Source: Ascaphus truei (taxonomy: Eukaryota > Chordata > Amphibia > Anura > Ascaphidae). From it: a stretch of DNA of 64,000 nt. Of this stretch, positions 21,824 through 34,620 are shown piece after piece. A program made the position numbers and the translations under genes. A model generated the notes under the pieces. It was not told where the DNA came from, ran no database searches, and saw only the letters and a program-made list of their open reading frames with translations. How positions within the stretch are numbered: position 1 is the stretch's first letter; every line of letters begins with the position of its first letter. Location of the stretch: positions 71,414,995-71,478,994 of the forward strand of contig CM071570.1 of assembly GCA_036426205.1 (NCBI GenBank), in the 5' to 3' direction.

Positions 21824-22700
21824 GCCAGGGGGAAACTGTGCCTCTTAGTAAAACATGTAACAAAGAAAGAGATCCTTTAACTCTTTATTGTCCTAGTCAT
21901 AAATATGATGCTTTTTGACAAAGTATTACTTTTTAAAGTTTTTTTCAGTTTTGTAATGTAGTTCTTTGTTTTCATTTTGTGACATTTCTTTCTATTTTCT
22001 GATGCAGTTCCGCTTGTTTATTTTTACATTCTTTTCTGTTGTAATGTACTGTAGTTATGTTTGTTATGACACTGAACTCTATACTGAAGGAAAAATCTGG
22101 CTTTTCAGAACATTGTTATGCAATGAATGTAAATGGAAAAGCTTAAACAGGTACTTGATTATACGGGTTTTATGCAGAAATAAGTTTTTTCCCCTTCTTG
22201 ATCCATATAAAGGTCAAGCATTTTTAAATTAGTAGAGGACTATTATTCAATAAAACTAAGGTTTGCTTATTTTTATGAACTATTGGCAGTATTGTTGGAA
22301 GTGTTTTATAGAACAACATGTGGACATTAAATCACTATCAAAGATACCTTATCATCTGGTGGTGCTAAAACCATAGGGGCATATTAAATATACAGCGTAC
22401 AACCAATAAAAAAGAAAAATCCCTCCTACACAGTTTAAAAAAATAATAATAATAAATTTCACTGGCGTGAGCTAGTCACTCAGGGAATGCAAAAAAAAAA
22501 AAAAAAGAATAAAACATATAAACTATATAGCCTATAGGGAACCATGTTAAAAATGGTTATTGAGGCAAAAAGTGACACTGTGTGCTCATTTGCATGTCAT
22601 TTCCCAGAATCCCTTGCTGCAGTGGAAGTGCTGTATGCTGGGTGATAATGGGGAAAGGCGGGGTTGCAGACCTGCCTAAGACATGAAGATGAGCATACAG
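21824..22700. other. Unassigned stretch with MITE-like terminus
   Basis: Mostly unassigned AT-rich DNA. AGGGGCATATTAAATATAC near 22,376 resembles the terminus of small amphibian DNA elements. A TAA-rich run and a poly(A) tract (about 22,490-22,506) follow. TCATTTCCCAGAATCCCTTG near 22,602 is a common interspersed-repeat word. No gene. Confidence 0.4.
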
Positions 22701-22707
22701 TTATATT

Positions 22708-22710
<3 letters not shown>

Positions 22711-22745
<35 letters not shown>

Positions 22746-22760
22746 TATATATATATATTG
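22711..22760. repeat. (AT)n microsatellite
   Basis: A pure (AT)n run with one GATATA interruption. A second AT/poly(T) tract is at 22,975-23,002, on the other side of the hairpin element between them. Confidence 0.95.
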
Positions 22761-22767
22761 AGGGAAG

Positions 22768-22975
22768 GTCACCGGCACTCCTGTAATCAAGCAATAGTGG
22801 GCTGGTGCATATCCCATAGAAATAATAAAGCATACGTTACCATAAAACGGCAAAGAGGCGACAGCACTCAGACAGTATCAAGGCAAAAATTATGTATTAA
22901 ACATATAGCACATATCTCCAACGTTTCGATCCCTTGAGTGCTGTTGCCTCTTTGCCGCTTTATGGTAACGTATGA
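22768..22975. mobile_element. Short foldback element inside an AT repeat
   Basis: Arms of 40 bp (starting CATACGTTACCATAAA near 22,832, and ending TTATGGTAACGTATG near 22,974) are complementary with two mismatches. The spacer between them contains ACGTTTCGATCCCTTGAG, the antisense form of a GGGATCGAAACGT motif. AT repeats lie on both sides, consistent with insertion into a microsatellite. Non-coding. Confidence 0.75.
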
Positions 22976-23084
22976 TATATATATATATATATTTTTTTTT
23001 TTTTGTGTGTATATATGTATATATCAATAGCTAATAAAAAGATCACTTGTGAGCACATTCACATGTCTTATATATATATACAGT

Positions 23085-23862
23085 ATATCAACAAAAACGA
23101 CACAGCACACCAGAATGAAAGGCAAAATGTATATTAAAAAACACACAAACATATATCACAAACTTACATGTAGGATATTAAAAATGAGCTCCATGTACTC
23201 CCAGTGAGAGAAGAAATGTCCAAAGATGTACTGTAATTCTGATGGGACCCAGTGCACCAGTCCCCGGACACACTGCTCCCAACACTTGGGAGTAGTGAAG
23301 ATCACAGGTAAAAGCTCAACAGCTGATCCACATTTGAGGCATCCTACACGCGGTGGCACGCACGGACGCTGAGATGGAAATACTCGCGCATAAAGCCTCT
23401 GAACAGCTAAGCTTGGGCCCCTGAAGAAACACGTTTGTGCAAAATGCATTGAGGTCGTCACTGTCAGTTGAATTGTCATATGCAAGCATCCGTGAGGAGA
23501 TGTTGGAATCTCCCAATCAGCTGTTGGAAAGCTCAGCTGTTCAGAGGCTTTAAGCGCGAGTATTTCCATTTAAGTGTCCGCGCTTGCCACCGTATGTTGG
23601 ACACTTCAACGGTGGACCAGCTGTTGAGCTTTTTCCTGTGATCTCCACTACTCCCAAGTGCTGTGAGGACCTAGTGTTTCCGGGGACCTGGTGCACTGAC
23701 TTCCATCAGAATTACATCTTTGGACCTTTCTGCTCTCACTGGGACAACATGAAGCTCATTTTTAATATCTTAAATGTAAGTTTATCATATATGTTTGTGT
23801 TTTTTTAATACATGTTCTGCCATTCGCTCTGGAACACGGTGTCTTCTGTGTTGTCAATTTTG
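23085..23862. mobile_element. Long-armed foldback element C
   Basis: The left arm (about 23,087-23,412) is the reverse complement of the right arm (about 23,525-23,862) at roughly 80-85% by eye. For example CTCCCAGTGAGAG answers CTCTCACTGGGA, and AGCTGTTCAGAGGCTTTA answers its partner next to the loop. The 115-base loop holds CCCCTGAAGAAACACGTTTG (23,418), a degenerate form of the CTGAnGA-GAAAC motif. AT-rich flanks at about 23,062 and 24,001 resemble each other but are too simple to prove a target duplication. Confidence 0.75.
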
Positions 23863-25560
23863 AAGATCTTTCTGGATCACTTAGTGGGAGAATAGAGAAC
23901 CCTCCATATACACATGAAGCAAGGAAGTGGATGATTTGGCAACCAATACTTTCTTCAAGTTGATTTCCGTATTTGATAGTCTGCACGATTGGGACTTCTC
24001 TGTCATATATATACTGGTATATTAAATGGAGCTACTCTTACTCCTAGGGAAAATTAAAATAAATCATCTCCAACAATATAAGGCTTTTATCATATGATGA
24101 GTATTTGGAAACAGATAAGTAAATACTATGTGGTATTCCCATAAACAATTTAAAGAACACTTATAAAACATCACATTATCTGTACCTGTATCTGTAGAGA
24201 TTTGCCATCATGTACCTTTGTAGATTCTTCTTCCCTCTCACTTGATATTCTCTGCTGGCACTCTCATGGTCGACTCGGGTCACGTGGTACTCCTTCCTCT
24301 TTTGTATCACTAGCGATACAAAGTAACAAGTGCTTCTGTGATATTAAGAAGTGCTGCACACTACATGATTCACTTCATCGCTCACAGAAAAAAATATTTA
24401 GAATCTAGCTATTAATACATTAAAATGAAAAAATTGAATATAAAAAAATGGCAAAATAACAATAATAACAGAACATGCCTACAAATTTCAAAAGTTGAAT
24501 CCGGTCTTTTTCAGGGCAAGAACCGTAATGAATCACAGATGATCCTTTAATAGAGCAGTAAAGTCTGAAAGTTTACACAGACTGAGGCAATTAGTAGAAG
24601 TAATGTGTTTAAGCCCCTTCTATTAACAGAGCATTTTATATACTACTACTTTTTTTTAATACATTTAGATAGTGTATGGTTAGCTAGAAATAGAATAGAA
24701 AAACTGAAATGCAAGGACACAAATTTAATTTTAGCAGCATGTTATTCAAAGAACTATATAGATAACAATATGAACATAAACATATGAAATAATAATTTCC
24801 TAATATAACCCCTGAGTGGAGAAATTAATTTACAGTTGACTTTGTACAGTTATTTTTGCCTTATTTAATATTGTCACTATCATTCAATACATTTTTTATT
24901 GTTTTGTCAAAATGTGATGGCATGTAAAAATTGATCATTCTCATCATCATAACCTTAGATGTAACAATAATCCTTATTCTAACATCGATATCAACAATAA
25001 CTGCCTTAATTCATTTCGTAATTTTTTCTAAATAAAAATCTATATCAATATCAATGTTTGAATGCAAAGGAGACATCTAATGCCATGGAGAGGGCATTAC
25101 AGGAAAATGTCAGCTCTACTGATATCCCCTTGAATAAAAGTGATACATCATTAACTGAATGTTATCCCACTTCTCACAATATTGAATGGGGGTCTCGAAA
25201 ATTAAATTGAGAGCAATTGGTAGAGCTAGCAAAGGAGAAATTTCTTTCTCGCAATAATTTGTATTACATTTTCATACCACAAGGATATAGAAATTAAAAA
25301 AAAAACAGGTGGCTATACTGTAGGGGTATGCATGACAATAAAATAGAATTATGCCCTCAATGGAAACAAGGATAAAAACAAAGAGAAACCAGAAAGGCAT
25401 TGTCCAAGACTATTCAATGTCATATCAGAAACATAAATATACTAAAGTATACCATGTTTACAACCAGGCCTAGTAGCACAGAAGAGGTTATAACTATATC
25501 AAACGACTATAAATGTTCCCACAACCTCTTACAATAAAATGTTATTAAATGAGTAAGGAT
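23863..25560. other. AT-rich stretch, nothing recognised
   Basis: Only short open frames without family resemblance. The part from about 25,060 may belong to the neighbouring antisense LINE, but I cannot show it. Confidence 0.4.
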
Positions 25561-26870
25561 TCTAGAGTTGGTAAATAATTTGGATATGCAAAGGTCCATT
25601 GTTGCCCAACTACACCAAATTGTTGAGGGAGTGATTTAGCAAAACCAGAAATGTCTCCATCTTCATAATATCATTTATCTTAATAAAGAACAGATTTGCT
25701 GAAGGAGGAGCAGGAGGAGCAGGCCTCTTCCAATTGTAGGCAATTGAGTACCTGGTTACTGTGAGAATATGTGTAATAAGCTTATGTAGTGCTCTAGAAA
25801 TATTTGTCAATGAACAACCCAAGAGAAAGTGCAAAGAATCTAATGGTATTAATTTTCACAGAACTTTCTCAATGTAACGATCGTGCTTGCCACAAACCGG
25901 GACCGGTCCGCAGGGCTGAGGTGGGGATGTATTTGCACCGACCTTAGGCCACGTAGTCAGGTCCGGAGTGCAGATTCCGTGGTCAGACAAAGCCGGTTCA
26001 GGGTTGGAGAAAGCAGCGTAAACGTTATCCAGGCTGGGGTCAAGGCAGGCGTAACAAGAGCGGTGGTCGAAGATACAAGCGAGGTTCGGCAACGGGAAGG
26101 CAGATGCGTGGCACTACAGCGTAGCAGCTTCAGCGAAGAAACTAGGAACATGGAGAGGTGCTGCTTCAGTGAAGGAAAAGGGCCCCTGTAAGGAGGACAG
26201 GGATAGGACAGCACGAAGGCCTCTGCAAGGGGAATATGCAGCAGGCCACAGGAACTAGAAGCTTAGCACTGGGGAACCAGTTCATCAGCACAGGAACAGA
26301 ATGGCCAGAAAGGCGTGCTTGTAGCAAGCACCGTTACATCCAAACAGACTTGGATTATGTTAGCCCCTTCCTGGGGGGAAGGACTAACCCTAAATAGCAT
26401 GGGCAGCCAATAGGGACGTAGCTGCATAGCAAGCAGCATGAAGGAGACTGCAGAGTGAGTCCAGAACAGGTGATTCTTGATTGCAGCAGCAAGGAGGGGT
26501 TGTCTGGAAACTCCACAGTTATGCAAGGATGAGTTCCAGCCAAAACCCAGGAGCAGATTCCTCACACTCAATTTGTTTTTGTCAGAGATCCAAAAGTCTG
26601 ATATACCTGGAAACGTCCACCATATGTAAAACCGTGCTCCCCTTTGTCCTCATCCCCTCCAACATTAATCTCCAGTACCCCTTTAAATGTGGGTCAGTTT
26701 GGAGGAAGTCCAATATCATCTCAGTATGATATTTTAACTGTTCTCTTTCAAAACAGTACATATAGTATAAGAAGCCACATTTTTCATGATAGAAGCCTAC
26801 ATCTGGCAAGTGAGATCTTAAATAAAATGCATAGTAATGGTCAAGTAAGCTGGATGGGAGGAAAAGAGTC
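25561..26870 (-). pseudogene. L1/Tx1-like ORF2 C-terminal remnant, interrupted
   Basis: Read antisense, 26,870-26,572 contains RTKGSTVLHM and related words in shifting frames that resemble the zinc-ribbon 'W..C..i..FW' tail of L1-like ORF2. Beyond the inserted LTR, 25,860-25,560 continues with LITHILTVTRYSIAYNWK, FFIKINDIMKMETFL and LLNHSLNNLV, the 'TRYSIAxxWK...I..IM.ME' block that ends these proteins. Frameshifts are frequent. The remnant is split by a solo LTR at 25,873-26,566. Confidence 0.65.
25873..26566. mobile_element. Solo LTR, 694 bp, 5-bp TSD
   Basis: A GC-richer segment begins TGTAACGATCGTGC, ends GATTCCTCACA (TG...CA), and is flanked by CTCAA at 25,868-25,872 and 26,567-26,571. 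Terminal dinucleotides plus a 5-bp duplication are the signature of an LTR integrated by a retroviral-type integrase and then reduced by recombination between LTRs. Its family and strand are not determined. It interrupts an antisense L1-like ORF2. Confidence 0.85.
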
Positions 26871-27400
26871 TATATACTGTAGTTGAGGTACAAGGATGCA
26901 GGAAGCCAATGCAGGAAATGTAACGCAGGGCAGACTTAGCAAGAACATCTGGTAGCAGAAACAAGAAAACAACCAAGAGACAACCTTTGAAGATAAGGAA
27001 TGAATTGCAAATTACACATATAAAATATATATTTTTAATGTAAATGGGATAGCTATAGAACTTTGGAAAATGAAAAGCTTGATTTTCTCTTTAGAGTTAG
27101 TTTGTCGACAGACATTTAGGACTGCACTGGTCATAAGAGGATAATCAAATCAGGTGTCATCAAGAAAAATGGGGCTAGCACAGAGAGGCATTGTATCATT
27201 CGGAGACAAGTCATCTACTGTATTTAGTATTGAGGTAAGTAGGAGAGCAGACAGCATGTTAGTGAAGAAATGTATAAAGAAGTGATGTATTCTACAGGAT
27301 AGTGGTGAAAGGAAGAAGCATGCATTATAGATTAGGTTGATGGGGCAGATTATTGGGAAAAGGAGTGCAGTAACATAATGAATACGACTGGTATAGAGCT
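26871..27400. other. Unassigned stretch
   Basis: A/G-rich DNA without recognisable genes or repeats. Confidence 0.4.
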
Positions 27401-27935
27401 GGCCTAGCCCGCATGGGTGGCTACAGCTATTGACCGGGGGGTGCGCCTCTCCCCCCCCCCAGCTGGGCTGGTGGTCGCGTGCGCGATCGGGGAGGCAGTT
27501 GGGGCGGTTGGTTTTTTAAATAGAGCTAAGGAACAAGCAACTGTCACTTGTTCCTTGGCGTTCAAACTGTTTCCCACCCACCCATCCCTTTTAACTTAAG
27601 TTTCTAAAAAAAAAAAAAAAAAATTTTGTTTTCCGTGTTAACATTTCTTTATTTTGCAGATAAATCAGAGTATATTTGAAACAAGGAAGAAAAGATTATG
27701 ATGGAGGGGTCAGTGGACCAATTGCTTTGTCGCGGCGGCAGTTGGGGGGGGGGGGTAGGTGCTTGTCCCCCCAGAAGTGGCTCGGGGCTGGTAACCGGGG
27801 GGTTTGAAGCGAGGGGGCAGGTCACTGGGATGTACTTCTGGGTGCCCCCTTTGCGTTGCCCAGCTCTGAGCATTCTGGCGCGGACAGGTGGTACGCTATC
27901 CCCATTTGTGTTTAATAAATAAGCCGCGGCCTTTT
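27401..27935. repeat. GC-rich block with G/C homopolymers
   Basis: It contains runs of C (about 27,452), A (27,607-27,622) and G (about 27,746-27,756), an AATAAA-like word near 27,913 and CCCCAGAAGTGGCTCGGGGC. The contrast with the AT-rich flanks suggests an inserted element. No inverted termini or coding domain were recognised; the overlapping 74-codon frames on both strands are not credible. Confidence 0.4.
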
Positions 27936-30400
27936 TCCTCCATAAATGTGTCCTCTCGTTATTTGTATGTTTTTATGTAGAGGGGTAATAAGAGAGGGGG
28001 GGGGGAAGCTCGCGCCTCCTTGGTCATACAAGTTGCTCATGCTTTCCATTAAAATGAGTATTTGATATGTACCTCATCATGGATCATCTCATTCTGTGAT
28101 TTCTTCTGTGGTTCTCTGTGTCATGGGACACCCATCGTATATGAAGGAGGTGGTTCAGTGCAGTGGAGAGAAGACCAATTAAATGCCATTGGCAAATGTT
28201 CAACATGAGTTATAACAAGCCACAACTTGATCTATTTGTTCATGATAAATGAATGACTTTTGTGGTTTGCCTTAAAATCTCTATTTTTTTCCTCTCAAAG
28301 GGATTTGAGCATCACATATTGTTTTAGTGATAATACAAAACATAACACGGATCGTATTGTAACTAGAGAATCCATTATCTTCACAGTTGATCTTCAAAGT
28401 GTATGTTTTCATCTCTGAATTTGTGAACATTTTAATAAAAAATGCCAAGGTTTATATAATAAAGCAAATTATGTATTTTTTCTGTGACTCAATTTAAAGA
28501 TTTCAGCCTTGTTTATATGTTTTCTTTCCTCCATAATAAACATCCACATTTTAGCATAACTGCACATTTTTTTCTGTTTGTGGAAGTTACTGCTCCCAAA
28601 GCAAGAGAGGAGGTGGAAAAATGAATGATGAAAATAGCCCCATACATACAAATGGCCACATTTAATAAAAGAGATTGTCAACATACAGTTGTAAAGGTTA
28701 ATATAGCTGAAGCACTTGTCTGATTTAAATGTTTTAAATTAGCTTATTTTCATATGCAAATTTGTACTAAAATAGGAGGTACTCTCCCTCATAATTCTTA
28801 AAACTTGGTTGGTTATAAAAGTTAAATGCAACAATACATATGTTTTAAATAAGTACAATAATTTAAATCAAATTTTTTGCCTTGTCAACATTAACACAAC
28901 AAATAGTGAGTCCTGGGGTAAAAAAAAAATATGGTAGAAATTGGTACAATATAGAAATTATAGGATAAAAGTGTCACACTATTATTTCCACACCCAATCC
29001 CTGCTACTCCAGTTTCTCAACCTTTACTTGTAACAGAATCATAAAAACATTCTTTCCATCCAGCTTTATTATAACATCACCTTTATTATTACAAAGTATG
29101 AAGAACTTAGAAACTTTAGCACTGATAAATGGACACCATTGTTTTTCAAGAAGTGTCAGAATGTAAACTATATTCTTGTTTGTACAGAGCAAGAAAGAGG
29201 CCCATATGTGTTTCAGACAGTGATAAATTGTTTGTGAAGGAAACAAAACAGGGAATGTGTTTCTCCTTTTAGCAGAGCTGACTTCATTTCAGACCTCTTT
29301 CTTCGAGACTTTTTAGGTTACATGGTTACTAATCATGCTAACATTTTGTTATGTAAAAAGAGTTTCTGGAACTTTCAAAATAAAATGTTCAAAAATAAAA
29401 TGTTCAAAGATTTAGTTGGTCTTTAGAAAGCCAGTAATAGGGTGTTGAAACAATCTGGAAACAATTTCAGTATTTAAATTTCTTAAAAATAGCTCACTTC
29501 AACCTTTTAATTCAGAGCACGGTTATTCACAAAATATTCCTTTTTTGTGACATATTAATGTTTCACTATGAAAATTAAATATATATCGTAGATATACAGA
29601 CAACACACAGGTAAGGTAAGGAAAACAAGTACTTTGCAGTACTTTTATATACTGTATGTCAAACACTGTATAACTCTCTTGTATAGAAAGTTTCCATTAT
29701 AACTTGTTTGTTTAAATATACCAATATTTAGTATATACTATTTTTTTCTAGTCTAGTAGTTGAAGTAAGTAACAATTTGTGTGACTTGTTTCCATTAGTT
29801 CACTGTTAAAACATGTCAACATCCTTTAGCATGGATGACATTACTGTCATAAACAATAGAAATATATATTACCTATATATAACACTGCCGTTTATTATCC
29901 TCCTGACCTGCTACTATTTACATTTCCGGTCTTAAGACAACAAAAACTTTGAATAGACCCTCAAATCTGTTTTCTCTGCTACTACGAATGTTGCTGGAAC
30001 AATTCACACACTCATGCTCACTTTTCATTAGAAATACAATCTATATGCTTCAATGGGGAATTATCTCCACTTGGAGCTAGAAGGGAAAAATAGCAGTGAT
30101 ACAGTACGTATTTAAAATCATTTTTTTATGTTGATTATTATATCAGTGAGACCTTGAGTCTGTTTTGTTTTGGTTTTAGTTTTTGTTCTAAAATGTTTTC
30201 TGTTTAAGTTCTACAAATTTAGTTTTTTGCCAAACCTTGATTACTTTTCGATTTGAAAAAATATTATTGAAGAAACTCAAAAGTTTGTTTCAAAATCTGT
30301 TCAAACTTTTCAAGCTTTAAACTTTTTGCAAAAGTTTGCTTTTTTTTGTGTGACCATTTTATTAATACAAACAGAATAAAATTAAATCAACAGTAAAAAC
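27936..30400. other. Long AT-rich stretch, nothing recognised
   Basis: No repeats, RNA genes or coding domains that I can support. The longest frames (71 and 80 codons, antisense) lack family features. Being low in recognisable transposons compared with its surroundings, it is the best candidate in the window for unique intergenic sequence. Confidence 0.4.
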
Positions 30401-30404
30401 AAAA

Positions 30405-30655
30405 AAAATCTGAGGCTAATATTTTCAATGGATTTGTAGAAAGAATCCACCAACGGATTGCTGAATCCATGGATTGAATTCTACAAATCCATCCACGGGT
30501 TGTGGAATCCACTGCGTTTATTGATAATAATAATAAAAACTCCACAAAACGCAAATCGCCATTTTTGAAATTGATCCGCTAAAATCCGTGGATCAAAGGA
30601 ACGACCAATCCGCTGCGGACCTAAATTTGCCCCCCAAAAATTTGCACATCTCTAA
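30405..30655. repeat. Interspersed repeat with nested inverted words
   Basis: Words such as AATCCATGGATTGAATTC, CCGTGGATCAAAGGAACGACC and AATCCGCTGCGGACC recur, partly inverted. A related word (CTATGGACCAAAGGAACTGG) occurs near 58,463. Non-coding dispersed repeat of unknown class. Confidence 0.45.
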
Positions 30656-30949
30656 ACAACATAAGTACGTCATCACATTTATAGCGATATCTGACTCTAG
30701 AGAGTGTTTGTTTGAGCAGAGTTATAAATATTTTACTCACAGTGTTAATGTTCATACTGTATAGCCAGCCACCTTGTAGGTATTTTAATATTCCACTATA
30801 TGCAATAGAAAATATACCTCAGTTTCCACAAAATGGGGTTAATTATGTTTGCGAATAACTGAAAACATTTTATGAATATGTTAATTTGTGATGGGAAGTA
30901 ATTAAATTTGTTTTTTTATAGTATTTCATTATAATTGGGATGTTATTAT

Positions 30950-31300
30950 TAGGCTGCGGCCAAAGTGTGCGTAACGGCGCGAGCGATGGCGACAGCGGCG
31001 TGAAAAAAATGCAGTACCTCTATCAGGGCGGCCATAGTGTGAACGACCGTGCGTGCAAGGAAATGTGACAGCGCGGCAGGGTTATGAAGAAACAATTTTT
31101 TACGCGACGGCCGCATCACAGTTGCATCAGGTGAGCGGTTCAGCCAATGAGAACGAACCAGCCTGGTGACATCATGACCAAGCCTCTGCCACGCTTCCCC
31201 ATTATGAGCAAATCCGAGTCCACAGATCGCTCAAACGACAGGTGTGCGCGACTCCATGTGCTCGGTCACGCGTCTGCATTATATCCAAGGCCTTAGAAAG
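30950..31300. mobile_element. CpG-rich MITE-like island
   Basis: From TTAGGCTGCGGCCAAAGTGTG to CCAAGGCCTTAG the composition switches from AT-rich to CpG-rich (GCGCGAGCGATGGCGAC, ACGCGACGGCCGC, GGTCACGCGTCTGC). The similar outward-facing ends (TTAGGCTGCGGCC, and its approximate inverse at the right) suggest a small DNA element. CpG density could mean youth or escape from methylation. The class is not determined. Confidence 0.4.
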
Positions 31301-32757
31301 GACGCATTAATTAGTGATAAGAAACCTTTTGTTTTTTTCCTTAGTCTGTGAAGTATTTGTTTAGATATAAGAATAAATTACTTTATTTTAGGACGACTAA
31401 TTAGCTGTGTGTTTTAACTCCTTTGCCACCACGGGTTTGATTTTAGAGATTAAGAAAACCCATTGCTGTAATTACTTCCTAACTTGAATTTAATATTTTC
31501 TTCCTCTAGTTGATTTGTTTTCCAAAGTAAACAAAGAACCATAAAAATATATAAATTCATACATATTTATATTTTCACCATATAGATTAATACAAGAAAA
31601 GACACTACATTATTTTACTAAAAATAAAAATGTTACTGTGATTTACAATACTACTGCACAGCATGCCAACATAGGTCTTGAATTAGTTACTTATTGGTGC
31701 ATTAATGTTCTAATACAAATAGTGTAGTATTAAAAGGATGCTTATAGGAAACTAGCAACGCAGGAGATAAATATTGGTTTTGTATGCAATAATATAAAAA
31801 AGGCACTTGACGTGCTACTTGAGTACACAAAAGATTTGTTTTCATTACGTGGTGAACATATAATACTTCCAGTGTTTTTTCCAGTCCAGGGAAGACATAG
31901 CATCTTGTGAACTTAAGACACTTCCTTAGGGCTTTTATGATCTTGGAGGAAGATTTGATATATGAACCCCTAAGCAGTACCTGAAATTAATATTGTGCCA
32001 CTGCTGTATTTAGAATTATTTGCATGGATTTTATAATCCATTGAATGGACCCTTTAAAGCCTCACCAGTTTTCCACTAAACCTGCTAAGAATTGTCTCAA
32101 CGCTCAAACTCGTTTATTCTTCACAATAGTGTATGCCATGAATCAGTCTCATTGTTGGTCAAACTGAATATGAAAGCCTTCCTTTTGCTTTATGATGAAT
32201 ACAGCATCCTTTTCGCCCTTTTGTAAATCTACTGTAAAAGCTGTGTCTCTCACAAATAATACCTTCCTCCACTCCCCATCCTCTAAAAAAATACATTCCT
32301 AGCTTTATCCAGTCCTATAGTATTAATGGGACCGGTGTGCAATCATAATTACAGTTTCTGCATCATTACCATCACAAAATGTAGGTAGGTGTATTTTGAA
32401 ACAGTTTGTTGATTGAGCTGGAGCCTAACCCATCGCAGACCCAATACTTTACCTCAATAGCTACATGCTATTTCTTTTGTAGTTTAATTTCTTTCCTTTT
32501 TTAAAGTGTTCTGTCTGAACCTTAATCTCTATTGTCAAAATTTCAAACAAATCTATTGCGATGTCTCACATGTTTTGTCTTTGTCTTGCTGGGAGTTCTT
32601 ACCAAGTTTACTTTGCATGATGAAATGTCTCTCCTGAAGGTTGTTATAATTGTGAGACAAAGTAGAAGGCTAGAAACTAGCAAAGGCCTTAACAATTCTA
32701 TTTTTAAAAATTACTTTATGAGGTAGCTTTTATCATTTTAAATTAGAATTAGACCAT
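31301..32757. other. AT-rich stretch, nothing recognised
   Basis: No gene, RNA or repeat family recognised. Confidence 0.4.
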
Positions 32758-32874
32758 ACAAATAATGTCACCTAAATAAGAAAATGACATGTTTAGAAAT
32801 ACTACATAAGACGTTTTATTGAACCCAAAGTAATAACAAGTAAGATTTGTATGACGGGTTATCAATGGGCTTTA

Positions 32875-34620
32875 TTTTATTCATTTATTTATTTATCAAA
32901 TGTTTCACCAGGAAATAATACATTGAGAGTTACCTCTCGTTTTCAAGTATGTCCTGGGCATAGAGTTATGATGACAAATAATAAATGGTCACAAAAGTGA
33001 ACAGGGTATACATTATATACAAGACATTGCATGCACAGTTAGAGATAATATATATTATAGGCGTATGTAAAAGTTACCGACCAGATTAAAATGTGAGACA
33101 GCTTAAGTTTTGAAAGAACTTAGACTGGTGGTGGCTGTGAGAGTCTCCGGTAGATTGTTCCAGTATTGGGGTGCACGGTAAGAGAAGGAGGAGTGGCAGG
33201 ATACTTTGTTGAACCTTGGGACCATGAACAGTCTTTTGGAGTCATATCTCAGATGATAAGTGCTGCATGTGGTAGGGGTGAGGAGCTTGTTCAGATAGAT
33301 CGGTAGCTTGCCCAGAAAGTATTTGAAGGCAAGACAGGAAAGATGAACTTTTTGCCTAGACTCAAGTGATGAAAAATCTAGTTCTTTGAGCATTTCGCAG
33401 TGGTGTGTTGTAGTTGCATTGGACAACAAAACGGCATATTGAATTGTAGAGCATTATCAAGTTTGCTAAAGTAGGTTTGGGGTGCTGCGCCGTATACTAT
33501 GTCCCCATAGTCGATAATTGGCATTAGCATCTGCTGTGCGATACACTTTCTGACCAGCAGACTTAGAGAGGATTTGTTCCTGTAAAGTACACCTAGTTTG
33601 GCATAGGTTTTGGATGTCAGGGTACCAATGTGCATCCCAAATGTTAAATGGGAGTCAAACCATATGCCCAAGTATTTAAAACCAGTAACAGGAGTTAGGG
33701 TGGTTTATGCGTTGGTTCTTATCTAGAGCTCAGTCATTGGAAGCTTTAAAAATTTATCCTTAGTCCCAAATACCATTGTTACCGTCTTCTCAGTGTTTAA
33801 AAACAGTTTATTTTGGGAAATCCAAATTTGAAGTCTCAAAAAGTCAGATTGAAGTATGTGTTCAAGATCGGAGAGGCTATGGCTGTGTGCATAAAAGATT
33901 GTGTCATCTGCATACATGCGTATTGAGCTCCTTTACAAGCTTTAGGAAGATCATTGATGAACACTGAGAAGAGTAGGGGCCCATGAACAGAGCCTTGCGG
34001 GACATCACAGGTGATATCCAAGGGGTTGGAGTTAGAACCTGAGATTGACACCTGTTGGGATTTACCTGATAGATAGGAATGAAATAAGTTTAAAGCATGC
34101 TTCCCTATTCCAAAGCACTGGAGTTTGTTAAGCAAGATAACATGATCAACAGTATCAAAAGCCTTTACAAAATCTAGGAGTGTTGCACCAGTGAGTTGTC
34201 CCCATTCCATTACACACTGGATTTCATTGCAAACTTTTAGCAGGGTAGTTACGTGGAGTGTTTGGGGCGAAAGCCAGATTGGAATTGGCTAGGAAATTTG
34301 TCTTGGTATAGTAATCGCTTAATTGGGAGTGAACAAATTTTTCCATGACTTTGGATAGTATTGGGAGAAGAGAGATTGGTCTGTTGTTTGAGACAGTGTT
34401 TTTGTCCCCACTTTTGAAGATTGTGACAACTCTGGCAGTTTTCCAGGTTTTCTTAGGGATATGGCCTGTAGACAGAATAGAGTTGACTATGGAAGCAATT
34501 AGTTTGGCAATGGCTGGGGCACCAAGTCTTAGGTTATGAGAATCAATTTTATTTTGTATCCCTTTGCTTCAGTTGTTTTTTCACTTACATCAAGTGATTT
34601 GGGGAGTTATTTTTGGAGTA
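32875..34620 (-). pseudogene. L2/CR1-clade LINE, 5'-truncated, RT domain
   Basis: Antisense coding order is RPISLLPILSKVMEKFVHSQ (about 34,380), SGFRPKHST-like (34,270), LLDFVKAFDTVDH (34,190), VPQGSVHGPLLFSVFINDLP (33,990), MYADDT (33,917) and KYLGIWFDSHLTF, ending with KCIAQQMLMPIIDYGDIVYG (33,550). The YADD catalytic motif is intact. The 3' end has the untranslated block with TCCTGGGCATAGAGTTATG and an ATTTATTT tail near 32,880. The 5' half is missing. Other copies of the 3' end lie at 40,045 (opposite strand) and 55,442. Confidence 0.9.

Noticed and set aside
26582..26886. Host exon candidate on either strand
   Set aside because: The overlapping frames continue on the far side of the solo LTR as an L1-like ORF2 tail, which explains them better.
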